23,003 bases of DNA. It comes from DATDDB01 sp035260545 (lineage in GTDB: Bacteria; Pseudomonadota; Gammaproteobacteria; Burkholderiales; Gallionellaceae). Location of the stretch: NCBI GenBank assembly GCA_035260545.1, contig DATFUZ010000056.1:1-23003 (forward strand), written 5' to 3'. The translations under genes were made by a program, and so were the position numbers. The notes beneath the pieces are model-generated. The model saw only the letters and a program-made list of their open reading frames with translations. It was not told the DNA's origin and did no database searches. Of this stretch, positions 1-7,257 are shown in pieces (within the stretch, counting starts at the first letter, position 1; the number at the start of each line of letters is the position of its first letter).

Positions 1-759
1 CGTCCGGCGATGGTCTATCCCGAGCTGGTGAATGCCTCGACGCTGCGCCCGGATATCGTGTCCGGCCTGGATATCATGATCCTGCGCGAACTGACCGGCG
101 ACATCTACTTCGGGCAGCCGCGCGGCATCCGCACGCTGGACAATGGCGAGCGCCAGGGCTTCGATACCATGCACTACAGCGAGTCCGAGATTCGCCGCGT
201 CGCGCACGTCGGCTTCCAGATCGCGCTGAAGCGCAATCGCAAGCTGTGTTCGGTTGACAAGGCCAATGTGCTCGACACCAGCATGTTCTGGCGCGAGATC
301 GTGACCGAGGTCGGCAAGGAATATCCCGATGTCGAGCTCTCTCACATGTACGTGGACAATGCCGCGATGCAACTGGTGCGCGCGCCGAAGCAGTTCGACG
401 TGATCCTCACCGGCAACATTTTCGGCGACATCCTGTCGGACGAGGCCTCCATGCTCACCGGCTCCATCGGCATGCTGCCTTCCGCCTCGCTGGATGCAAA
501 CAACAAGGGGCTGTACGAGCCCTGCCATGGTTCCGCGCCGGACATTGCCGGCAAGAACCTGGCCAACCCGTTGGCCACCATCCTCTCCGTGGCCATGATG
601 CTGCGCTACAGCTTCGCCAATGAGCAAGCAGCGCAGCGGATAGAAGGCGCGGTGCGCCGCGTGCTGCAGCGGGGATTGCGCACGGGCGACATATATGAAG
701 AGGGTATGCAAAAGATCGGCACCGATGCGATGGGTGCCGCCGTGGTGGCTGCGCTATAA
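1..759 (+). CDS. leuB: 3-isopropylmalate dehydrogenase, 5' end missing
   Basis: This enzyme oxidises and decarboxylates 3-isopropylmalate to 2-oxoisocaproate with NAD+, the third step of leucine synthesis in the cytoplasm. The reading frame is open from base 1, so the gene enters from outside the window. About 252 residues are visible, against a usual length near 355, so roughly the first 100 are missing. Visible family motifs are the tyrosine of MHYSESEIRRVAH, the catalytic lysine in VDKANVLDTSMFW, the aspartate in YVDNAAMQL, the metal-binding pair in GNIFGDILSDEAS, and the NAD-binding stretch HGSAPDIAGKNLANP. All are intact. A hairpin terminator follows the stop and asd lies next, as in many betaproteobacteria. 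The identification is very secure. The ATG at base 10 is internal, not the true start. Confidence 0.97.
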   Translation, partial: RPAMVYPELVNASTLRPDIVSGLDIMILRELTGDIYFGQPRGIRTLDNGERQGFDTMHYSESEIRRVAHVGFQIALKRNRKLCSVDKANVLDTSMFWREIVTEVGKEYPDVELSHMYVDNAAMQLVRAPKQFDVILTGNIFGDILSDEASMLTGSIGMLPSASLDANNKGLYEPCHGSAPDIAGKNLANPLATILSVAMMLRYSFANEQAAQRIEGAVRRVLQRGLRTGDIYEEGMQKIGTDAMGAAVVAAL

Positions 760-785
760 AACCGGGGCAGGGCGAAGGGGGGGCT

Positions 786-826
786 GGGCGGGTTTCGCCC
801 TTGAGCGCCGCACGTGCGGCCTTTTT
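786..826 (+). terminator. Tandem hairpins ending in a T run after leuB
   Basis: Two hairpins stand in series. The first pairs GGGCG (786-790) with CGCCC (796-800). The second is the perfect palindrome GCCGCACGTGCGGC (807-820), followed by CTTTTT. The second has the form of a Rho-independent terminator and should end leuB transcripts. Only 27 bases remain before the asd start, so asd either depends on readthrough or uses a promoter overlapping this structure. I see no good promoter there. Confidence 0.7.
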
Positions 827-853
827 CCCTCTAATTGAAATTAAGGACGAAAG

Positions 854-1960
854 ATGCGAGTAGGACTGGTCGGTTGGCGCGGCATGGTGGGTTCGGTGCT
901 GATGCAGCGCATGCGGGCGGAGAAAGACTTCGGGCTGTTCGAGCCGGTGTTTTTCACCACCTCCAGCATTGGCGGACAGGCGCCCGCCGAGGCGCAGGGC
1001 GCGCCGCTGAAGGACGCGAAGAACATCGCCGAACTGAAGGCGATGGATGCCATCGTTTCCTGTCAGGGCGGCGACTACACCACCGAGATCTTTCCGAAAT
1101 TGCGCGCCGCAGGCTGGCAGGGCTACTGGATAGATGCGGCGTCCACCCTGCGCATGGAAAAGGATGCGGTCATCATCCTCGACCCCGTCAATCTCGGTGT
1201 GATCAAGGACGCGCTGGCTGCCGGCAGGAAGGATTTCATCGGCGGCAATTGCACGGTCAGCCTGATGTTGATGGCGCTGGGCGGGTTGTTCAAGGCCGAT
1301 CTCGTGGAGTGGATCACTTCCATGACCTATCAGGCGGCGTCCGGGGCGGGCGCGCAGAACATGCGCGAACTGCTGACCCAGATGGGCGAGGCGCACCGCG
1401 TTGCGAAGTCGCTGCTGGACGACCCCGCATCGGCCATCCTCGACATCGACCGCGAGGTGGCGGGGATACTGCGCGACGACAAGTTTCCCACCGCCAATTT
1501 TGGCGTGCCGCTGGCCGGCAGCCTGATCCCCTGGATAGACAAGGATCTGGGTAACGGCCAGAGCAAGGAAGAGTGGAAGGGTAAGGCTGAGACCAACAAG
1601 ATACTGGGGCGCGAAAACAACGCGATCGCGGTCGACGGCCTGTGCGTGCGCATCGGCGCGATGCGCTGCCACAGTCAGGCGATGACCATCAAGCTGAAGC
1701 GCGACGTGCCGCTCGAGGAAATCGAGGGGATGCTGGCGGCTGCCAACGACTGGGTGAAAGTGGTGCCCAACGCGCGCGATGCGAGCATGCGCGAACTGAC
1801 GCCGGCCGCGGTAACCGGTTCGCTGACCGTGCCGGTGGGTCGCTTGCGCAAGATGGATATGGGCGGCGAATACTTATCCGCATTTACCGTGGGGGACCAG
1901 TTGTTGTGGGGCGCGGCGGAGCCGCTGAGGCGGATGCTGCGCATCTTGGTGGCCGGATAA
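854..1960 (+). CDS. asd: Aspartate-semialdehyde dehydrogenase
   Basis: This enzyme reduces 4-aspartyl phosphate to aspartate 4-semialdehyde with NADPH. The product is the branch point to lysine, diaminopimelate for peptidoglycan, threonine and methionine. The 368-residue product matches the usual length of the Gram-negative form (about 367-370). It starts with the nucleotide-binding MRVGLVGWRGMVGSVL. The catalytic cysteine is C133 in GGNCTVSLM and the catalytic histidine is H273 in RCHSQAMTIKL. Both are present in the expected spacing. An AAGGA ribosome-binding site (843-847) precedes the ATG. The gene sits between leuB and fimV. The leuB terminator lies directly upstream and a possible fimV promoter overlaps its 3' end. 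Nothing looks damaged. Confidence 0.97.
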   Translation: MRVGLVGWRGMVGSVLMQRMRAEKDFGLFEPVFFTTSSIGGQAPAEAQGAPLKDAKNIAELKAMDAIVSCQGGDYTTEIFPKLRAAGWQGYWIDAASTLRMEKDAVIILDPVNLGVIKDALAAGRKDFIGGNCTVSLMLMALGGLFKADLVEWITSMTYQAASGAGAQNMRELLTQMGEAHRVAKSLLDDPASAILDIDREVAGILRDDKFPTANFGVPLAGSLIPWIDKDLGNGQSKEEWKGKAETNKILGRENNAIAVDGLCVRIGAMRCHSQAMTIKLKRDVPLEEIEGMLAAANDWVKVVPNARDASMRELTPAAVTGSLTVPVGRLRKMDMGGEYLSAFTVGDQLLWGAAEPLRRMLRILVAG

Positions 1961-1972
1961 TGTGTTTATAAT
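1946..1972 (+). promoter_or_regulatory. Candidate sigma-70 promoter for fimV
   Basis: A perfect TATAAT (1967-1972) lies just after the asd stop. A weak -35 match, TTGGTG (1946-1951), sits 15 bases upstream inside the asd 3' end. Transcription would begin near 1979 and leave a leader of about 120 bases before the fimV start. The -10 box is convincing in a GC-rich background, but the -35 is poor and the spacing is short. Confidence 0.45.
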
Positions 1973-1982
1973 TAGGGTACTT

Positions 1983-2024
1983 GGTTAGCATCATCAAGTT
2001 GAAATTTAACTTGCATCACTAACC
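1983..2024 (+). other. 42-base imperfect dyad between asd and fimV
   Basis: Outer arms GGTTAG (1983-1988) and CTAACC (2019-2024) pair, and inner arms AAGTT (1996-2000) and AACTT (2008-2012) pair around a GAAATTT loop. The segments between the arms (CATCATC and GCATCA) do not pair well. No T run follows. It would lie at the start of the fimV leader if the candidate promoter is used. It could be a transcript hairpin, a weak asd terminator or a protein-binding dyad. The sequence alone does not decide. Confidence 0.4.
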
Positions 2025-2097
2025 CCATGATGTTACTCTTCGGCAAATTTCGCTGGAATTGGGGTATGCAAAACGGGGTGAAAATCAAGGTGGCAGC

Positions 2098-3756
2098 GTG
2101 CTGAAATCATTCGTCAAAGTGCTGGTGGCCATGGCTTGCCTGATGTGGGCCGGCATGGCTGGCGCCGTTGGCTTTGGCAGCGCCACGGTTTCCTCCGCGC
2201 TCGGCCAGCCGCTCAAGGTGGAGATCGCCCTCAAGGATGTGAGCGGTTCCGGCGCATCCGGCCTCACCGCACGCCTTGCATCGCCCGATGCCTTCAAGGC
2301 CGCCGGGCTTGATTACCCGTACCATCTTTCCAGGCTCAAGTTCCAGATTGTGACCCGCAATGACCAGGCCTATATCGACATCACGTCGAAAGACCCGGTA
2401 AACGACTCCTTCATCAATCTGCTGGTGGAGTTGAGCTGGAATTCCGGCAAGCTGCTGCGTGAATACACCTTCCTGCTTGATCCGCCCGACTACAAGGCAA
2501 CCATGCCCAAGGCCGAGGCGGTTGCCCCGATAGAGCCGGTCATCGTCCCGGCACCGGCAGAAGAGGCGCCTGCCGTCGCGCCCCTGCCCCCGGCCACCGC
2601 GGCGTCTGCGCCTGCTGCGGCACAGCCCGAGGAAGCGGCTGCACCCGCCTCTGCGCCTGCCGCTGCCGAGATTTCCGCCACTGCAGCCGCCTCGCAACCG
2701 GCCACGACCAACCCGCCGGCCGTTCCCGGTGCGCAGGCTTCTGCCGCTGCCGCCCCGCCAGCGGCGGAAACAGCGGCGCCCAAGACAACTGAGCAACCCG
2801 AGATGACTGCGCAACCCGCCAAGGAGCAGCCGGCAAGGCACAAGGCGGCGGCAGTCACCATACGCGTGAAGCGCGGCGATACCCTGACCAAGATCGCCTC
2901 ACGCGTGATGGAGCCCGACGTTACTCTGGAACAGATGCTGGTGGCGCTTTACCGCGCCAACGAGCGCCAGTTCGACGGTCGGAACATGAACCGCATTCGT
3001 GCCGGCAAGATCCTGCGCATGCCGAGCGAAGATGCCTTCGACCATCTTTCCAATACCGAGGCAGTCAAGGTAATCCGCATCCAGACCGCCAACTGGAATG
3101 CTTACCGGCAGAAGCTGGCATCCGTCGGTACATCGGTTAGCGAGCAGCCCAAGCAACGCGCGGGCGGCAAGATCAGCACCAATGTCGTGGATCAGACGCC
3201 CGTCAAGAAGCCGGGTAACAACGGAACGCTGCAGATTTCCAAGGGTGCGGCGCCCGGCGCTGGCAGCACGGCGCAGCAGGCCAAGGAACAAGCAGTTGCA
3301 AACAAGCAGGCGGCCGCGGAAGACAAGACGCGCATCGCCCAGCTTGAGCAGCAGATCCAGGAAATGAATAAGGTCCAGGCGCTGAAGCAGAAGCCATCGG
3401 TACTGACCCTGAAGAGCGGCGTGCAGCCGCCTGCCGAGACAGCCTCGGCTCCCGCGCACCCCGGTACGCTCGGCGCGGTGCCGCCCAAGCCTGCGATGAA
3501 GCACAAGTTTGTGCCGCCCCCGCCCAAGCCGGTGGCGCAGCCTTCGTTCCTCGATGATCTGCTTAGCCCCATTACGGATAGTGATTTCGCCAAGGAATAT
3601 ACCTTCCTGCAGAATCCGGTTTCCGTGCTGGCCGTCCTCGGTGGGGTGATTCTGCTGATTGGCGGCGGCGTCTTTGCCATTCGCAGCCGCCGCAACGCCG
3701 GCGGCCGTCCGGCCAAAAAAAAAAAAATAAGCTTCGGATTCGGCAAGAAGAAGTAG
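2098..3756 (+). CDS. fimV: FimV N-terminal half: secreted LysM region plus membrane anchor; frame ends after an A13 run
   Basis: FimV is an inner-membrane hub protein with a periplasmic peptidoglycan-binding part and a cytoplasmic TPR part; in Pseudomonas it supports type IV pili, twitching and cell-pole organisation. I chose GTG 2098 because AAGGTGG lies just upstream and the product then opens with a clean signal peptide (MLKSFVKVLVAMACL... cleaved near AGA-V). An in-frame TTG at 2059 is less likely. Residues about 24-135 are the conserved FimV N-terminal domain (GFGSATVSSALGQPLKVEI). An Ala/Pro-rich linker follows. The LysM domain lies near 250-320 (IRVKRGDTLTKIASRV), a short coiled coil near 394-430 and a membrane helix near 505-527. 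The frame crosses 13 A (3715-3727) and stops at 3754 after a lysine-rich tail. The normal cytoplasmic half continues in frame 3. Confidence 0.9.
   Translation: MLKSFVKVLVAMACLMWAGMAGAVGFGSATVSSALGQPLKVEIALKDVSGSGASGLTARLASPDAFKAAGLDYPYHLSRLKFQIVTRNDQAYIDITSKDPVNDSFINLLVELSWNSGKLLREYTFLLDPPDYKATMPKAEAVAPIEPVIVPAPAEEAPAVAPLPPATAASAPAAAQPEEAAAPASAPAAAEISATAAASQPATTNPPAVPGAQASAAAAPPAAETAAPKTTEQPEMTAQPAKEQPARHKAAAVTIRVKRGDTLTKIASRVMEPDVTLEQMLVALYRANERQFDGRNMNRIRAGKILRMPSEDAFDHLSNTEAVKVIRIQTANWNAYRQKLASVGTSVSEQPKQRAGGKISTNVVDQTPVKKPGNNGTLQISKGAAPGAGSTAQQAKEQAVANKQAAAEDKTRIAQLEQQIQEMNKVQALKQKPSVLTLKSGVQPPAETASAPAHPGTLGAVPPKPAMKHKFVPPPPKPVAQPSFLDDLLSPITDSDFAKEYTFLQNPVSVLAVLGGVILLIGGGVFAIRSRRNAGGRPAKKKKISFGFGKKK
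3715..3727 (+). other. A13 homopolymer at the fimV frame junction
   Basis: Thirteen consecutive A interrupt GC-rich coding sequence directly after the FimV membrane helix. Read as given, frame 1 continues to a stop at 3754-3756. Frame 2 meets TAA at 3728-3730. Frame 3 is open from the run to 5750 and encodes the FimV cytoplasmic half. One extra A or two fewer A in DNA or RNA, or a -1 ribosomal shift, would give full-length FimV of about 1,216 residues. Runs of this kind are classic sites of polymerase or ribosome slippage, but also of sequencing error. Confidence 0.85.
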
Positions 3757-5750
3757 CTCCGCTCGGGGGCGAGGAATTTCAGCTCGAAGAAGCGGAAGGT
3801 GAAGAAGCCGCCGAACCCGAAGTCTCCGGAGAAATCGAATCGGAAGCGGAGCATGAGGCAGCAGCCTATTCCCCTCCCTCGCACATCCGCACGCCGGGTG
3901 CTCCGACGCGCGGATCCGGCGCTGCATCATCCCCGGTACCGGCAGACATTGACGCCATCAGCGAAGCTGAACTGTTCCTGAATTTTGGCCGCGATGCTCA
4001 GGCCGAAGAAGTGCTGAAAGAAGCGCTCGCCAACAACCCGCAGAATACCGCGGTCCAACTCAAGCTGCTGTCAATCTACGCCAACCGCAAGGATGTGAAT
4101 GCGTTCTCGGGTATCGCCCGCCAGGTCAAGAACCAGGGCGATCAGGCGGCGTGGGCACAGGCTGCGGTGCTGGGCTATTCCATCGATCCCTCCAACCCGA
4201 TGTATGAAGAGGGAAAGGGCGCTGCGGTGCCGGCAGCGCAAATGCTTGCCGAATCCGGCAAGCCGGCGAGCATGCCGCTGGACATGGACGTAGGCTTCGG
4301 CATTCCGATGGATCTGGACGTGACGGCCGCCATGCCCGTTACCGAACCGTCACCGCAGGCGACCGATTTTGACGTGAGCGTATACGACACGGCTCTGCCT
4401 GTGGATGCGCATGCCGGGGGCGAGGCGAAGCCGGGCGAGCACCTGCTTCCCGATTTCGACGTGACCGGCGGGCATCCGATTGAGGTCGGCGGCGCCATGG
4501 ACTTCGACGTGACGGGCAGCCATCCCGACGTTGTCGCCACCCAGCACATGGATTTCGACGTCACCGGAAGTTTCCCCGGGCCTGCTGCCGCGGCCACCAC
4601 CGGTGCCGGCGGCATGGAATTCGACATCAGTGCGCCCTCCGCCCAACAGCCCGAGCCGTTTGGCGGCGAGGGGCTGGCCTTCGATGTCGGCGCTGAACCG
4701 GGGGCAGCGGTAGCGGCTCCTGGGGGCATGGATTTCGACGTGGGCGCACCCGCCACCGCGCAGCCCGAGCCCTTCGGGGCGGGCGGGCTGACATTCGACC
4801 TGGGCGAGGAGTTCGGCGCGCCTGCTGCTGCGCATGCGGGCGGCGGGCTGGACTTCGACATCAGCGCCTCGCAGCCTGTTGAGGGCACGCCCTTCGGCGC
4901 GGGTGGCCTGACTTTCGACCTTGGTCAGGAATCCGGCGCGCCTGCTGCCGCGCAAACGGGCGGCGGGCTGGACTTCGACATCAGCGCTTCGCAGCCTGCC
5001 GAGGGCACGCCCTTCGCCGCGGGTGGCCCGCCTTTCGACCTTGGTCAGGAATCCGGCGCGCCTGGCGCCGCGCAAACGGGCGGCGGGCTGGACTTTGACA
5101 TCAGTATCCCGCCGGCTTCCGCGGGGGGCTCAGCTGGGTTTGGCGGCCAGGGACTGGACGTAAGCGCCGCCCCGGCTGCGTCCGCGCGCGGACTGGATTT
5201 TGACATTTCCTCGCACGGGCATGACTCGACCGGCGCGCAACTGGCGAGCACGGTAACCTTGGCCAGGTCCACTGATTTTGACGTCAGTGCGCCGATGGAC
5301 ACGACCGCCGCGCTCGAGCCGTATTCCGGGCCGTCCGCCGGCGCCGAACATGATTTCGATCTTAACGCCGCATCGTCTGTGGTTGCGCCCACTGCCGGCC
5401 GCGAGCTGGCGGGCGGCGTGGACCTGGAGCTCGACACGACCGCGACCTTGCCCTATGCGCTGACCGGTTCGGAATCCGCAACCGCGCTTGGCAGGATGGA
5501 CCTCGATCTTGGGGCTGCACCTGCGCACGATCTCGCCCTGGGCGACATTGCCCTCGAACTGGGCGCGGTCGAACCAGAGTCGGTACAGGAAGGGGGCGAA
5601 CAGGGTGATGTCGAAAACAAGCTGGAACTTGCGCGGGCCTTCCAGGAGATGGGCGATGTGGAAACGGCGCGTGAGCTGCTGGGCGAGGTGCTGAAGGAAG
5701 GCAACGCGCGCCAGATCGAGTCGGCGCAGCATCTGATCCAGCAACTCTGA
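3726..5750 (+). CDS. fimV: FimV C-terminal half: acidic cytoplasmic TPR region in a shifted frame
   Basis: This is the cytoplasmic part of FimV, in frame 3 while the first half is in frame 1. It is open from the A13 run (674 codons). The GTG at 4011 is an unlikely start, because conserved FimV sequence (AELFLNFGRDAQAEEVLKEA) extends upstream of it. Order: an acidic Glu-rich stretch; a TPR-like region (about 3945-4200, EVLKEALANNPQNTAVQLKL); about 20 spaced acidic motifs of the type DFDV, DFDI or FDLG, including 120-base tandem repeats (about 4612-5105); and the conserved FimV C-terminal segment ending ESAQHLIQQL (5608-5747). The tail is rich in Gly, Ala and Pro between motifs and probably disordered. 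There is no ribosome-binding site or start at its head, so it needs a frame change at the A run to be made with its other half. Confidence 0.85.
   Translation, partial: NKLRIRQEEVAPLGGEEFQLEEAEGEEAAEPEVSGEIESEAEHEAAAYSPPSHIRTPGAPTRGSGAASSPVPADIDAISEAELFLNFGRDAQAEEVLKEALANNPQNTAVQLKLLSIYANRKDVNAFSGIARQVKNQGDQAAWAQAAVLGYSIDPSNPMYEEGKGAAVPAAQMLAESGKPASMPLDMDVGFGIPMDLDVTAAMPVTEPSPQATDFDVSVYDTALPVDAHAGGEAKPGEHLLPDFDVTGGHPIEVGGAMDFDVTGSHPDVVATQHMDFDVTGSFPGPAAAATTGAGGMEFDISAPSAQQPEPFGGEGLAFDVGAEPGAAVAAPGGMDFDVGAPATAQPEPFGAGGLTFDLGEEFGAPAAAHAGGGLDFDISASQPVEGTPFGAGGLTFDLGQESGAPAAAQTGGGLDFDISASQPAEGTPFAAGGPPFDLGQESGAPGAAQTGGGLDFDISIPPASAGGSAGFGGQGLDVSAAPAASARGLDFDISSHGHDSTGAQLASTVTLARSTDFDVSAPMDTTAALEPYSGPSAGAEHDFDLNAASSVVAPTAGRELAGGVDLELDTTATLPYALTGSESATALGRMDLDLGAAPAHDLALGDIALELGAVEPESVQEGGEQGDVENKLELARAFQEMGDVETARELLGEVLKEGNARQIESAQHLIQQL
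4612..5105 (+). repeat. Imperfect 120-base tandem repeats in the fimV tail
   Basis: Units begin near 4801, 4921 and 5041 with an exact 120-base (40-residue) period, and more diverged copies extend upstream to about 4612. The 60 bases from 4921 and the 60 bases from 5041 differ at only about three positions. Each unit carries GGGLDFDIS and a later FDLG motif with PFGAGGLT-type linkers. The period is a multiple of three, so unit loss or gain keeps the frame. Recent in-frame duplication is the simplest explanation. Confidence 0.85.
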
Positions 5751-5792
5751 TTGCCCCCGGCGCCGTAACGTTTTCCCGGCAGCAAGACTCGC

Positions 5793-6455
5793 ATGGCCCA
5801 ACGCCCAGATCACTCTCTCCGGCAAGGCGGGTACCACGGTACCGCGCCCCATCCCGCAGCCGTCATTCTCTTGTGGCTGTTTCTTGCGATCGCCCTGGAA
5901 TCGCTGCACGTCACACCCATGCTGTTGACCGGAGCCCTGCTCATGGCGGCCGCGCTCAGGCGTTCCGCCTTGCGACTGTATGCCCTGCTGCGTCGCACCC
6001 GCTGGGTAATGATTTCGTTGCTGGTCATCTATGGCTTTGTTACGCCGGGCGAGGCGCTATGGGCTGCGGCCGGCGCGTTCAGTCCGACGCTGCAGGGGCT
6101 GGCCGACGGTGCGGTGCAGCTTTGCCGTCTCGTCTTCGCCTTGGCGGGCCTCGCCATCGTGCTCAACGTGCTGGATCAGGCGCGACTCATGGGCGGAATC
6201 TATGTTCTCGCCGCACCGCTGCGGCTGCTGGGCCTGTCGCGCGAGCGCGTCGCAGTGCGCCTCGCGCTCACTCTGAACTATGCCGAAACCGCCATGCTGG
6301 AAACGGCCGCCGACTGGCGCGGGAGCCTGGAACGCCTGCTCGCGCCGCCGGCGGATGAGGTGCGCGAGGTGGAAATACCCGTCATCCCGTTCCGCCTGCG
6401 CGACGCGGCGCTGCTCGCGGCGGCCGGAACTGCGTTGGCGGCGGCACTGCTGTGA
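5793..6455 (+). CDS. CbiQ/EcfT-like integral membrane protein (ECF transporter T-component family), tentative
   Basis: The product has 220 residues and looks like an integral membrane protein. Hydrophobic segments lie near residues 22-38, 42-55, 72-84, 110-128 and 205-220. After them comes the segment RLLGLSRERVAVRLALTLNY, which resembles the coupling-helix region of CbiQ/EcfT proteins, the membrane subunit that links ATPases to substrate-binding subunits in energy-coupling-factor importers. No ATPase (A) or substrate (S) component is nearby, so a role in vitamin or metal import cannot be inferred from context. It starts 42 bases after fimV and ends 25 bases before truA, and so is probably cotranscribed with both. 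The ATG at 5793 lacks a clear ribosome-binding site; an in-frame ATG at 5919 is possible. Family assignment is from general sequence character only. Confidence 0.6.
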   Translation: MAQRPDHSLRQGGYHGTAPHPAAVILLWLFLAIALESLHVTPMLLTGALLMAAALRRSALRLYALLRRTRWVMISLLVIYGFVTPGEALWAAAGAFSPTLQGLADGAVQLCRLVFALAGLAIVLNVLDQARLMGGIYVLAAPLRLLGLSRERVAVRLALTLNYAETAMLETAADWRGSLERLLAPPADEVREVEIPVIPFRLRDAALLAAAGTALAAALL

Positions 6456-6480
6456 ATGCCGTCCGTCGTCCGGCCTGCCC

Positions 6481-7257
6481 ATGAGAATCGCCCTCGGCAT
6501 CGAATATGACGGCCGCGGATATTGCGGCTGGCAAAGCCAGCCCAATGTGTCCAATGTACAGGATACGCTGCAGGCCGCGCTCAGCGCCATCGCCTGCGAA
6601 CCCATTGCGGTGGCCGCAGCCGGCCGCACCGACACCGGCGTGCACGCGCTGGAGCAGGTGGTGCATTTCGACACCGGCGCCAACCGGCCCCTGAGCGCCT
6701 GGGTACGCGGCGCGAATGCGCTACTGCCGCCCGACGTTGCGGTGTTGTGGGCGCACCCCGTGAACGACGAATTTCATGCCCGCTTCTCGGCGCAGGCGCG
6801 CAGCTACCGCTATCTCCTCGTCAACCGCCCATCGCGCACGGCCGTGTACCACGGCAAGGCGGGGTGGTTTCACGCGCCCCTCGATGTTGCGCATATGCAG
6901 GAGGCGGCGCGTCACCTGCTCGGCCGCCATGACTTCAGCGCTTTTCGTGCCGCGGAATGTCAGGCCAAGTCGCCGGTCAAGCAGCTCACGCGGCTCGATA
7001 TCGTCCGGCAGGGCGACGCGATAATCTTCGATCTGGAGGCTGACGCCTTTCTGCACCACATGGTGCGCAACATCGTCGGCTGTCTGGTCTACGTCGGCAA
7101 GGGCGGGCATCCACCGCAGTGGCTGGCCGAAGTGCTGGAAGGCCGCGACCGCAAACTGGCCGCCCCCACCTTTGCGCCGGACGGACTGTATCTGCGGCGT
7201 ATTACCTACGACGCAAAATGGAATCTGCCGCAGACCGCGGCCGCCATGCTACTCTGA
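6481..7257 (+). CDS. truA: tRNA pseudouridine(38-40) synthase
   Basis: TruA converts uridines 38, 39 and 40 in the anticodon stem-loop of many tRNAs to pseudouridine. The 258-residue product has the family opening MRIALGIEYDGRGYCGWQSQ, the catalytic aspartate D51 in AAGRTDTGVHALEQVVHFDT, the RSYRYLLVNR segment, and HHMVRNIVGCLVYVG near the C-terminus. Length and motif order are normal. I chose ATG 6481 because homology begins there; the frame is open further upstream, overlapping the preceding gene in a different frame. There is no strong ribosome-binding site, so translation may depend on the upstream gene 25 bases away. The 3' end overlaps the convergent antiporter gene by 9 bases. Confidence 0.96.
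   Translation: MRIALGIEYDGRGYCGWQSQPNVSNVQDTLQAALSAIACEPIAVAAAGRTDTGVHALEQVVHFDTGANRPLSAWVRGANALLPPDVAVLWAHPVNDEFHARFSAQARSYRYLLVNRPSRTAVYHGKAGWFHAPLDVAHMQEAARHLLGRHDFSAFRAAECQAKSPVKQLTRLDIVRQGDAIIFDLEADAFLHHMVRNIVGCLVYVGKGGHPPQWLAEVLEGRDRKLAAPTFAPDGLYLRRITYDAKWNLPQTAAAMLL

Noticed and set aside
455..1672. 405-codon - frame across leuB and asd
   Set aside because: It overlaps two certain genes and their terminator and has no domain-like content.
3720..3775. Programmed ribosomal frameshift with a downstream pseudoknot
   Set aside because: The A run is slippery, but downstream I find only weak stems such as CTCG/CGAG (3762-3773). Transcript slippage, mutation or sequencing error need no such structure, so I do not claim a ribosomal stimulator.
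4612..5105. CRISPR array or non-coding satellite
   Set aside because: The 120-base repeats have no unique spacers, are a multiple of three, and encode recognisable protein motifs in the fimV frame.
4011..5750. FimV tail as an independent gene starting at GTG 4011
   Set aside because: The frame is open and shows conserved FimV sequence upstream to the A13 run, GTG 4011 falls inside a conserved TPR-like segment, and there is no ribosome-binding site. It is the second half of fimV.
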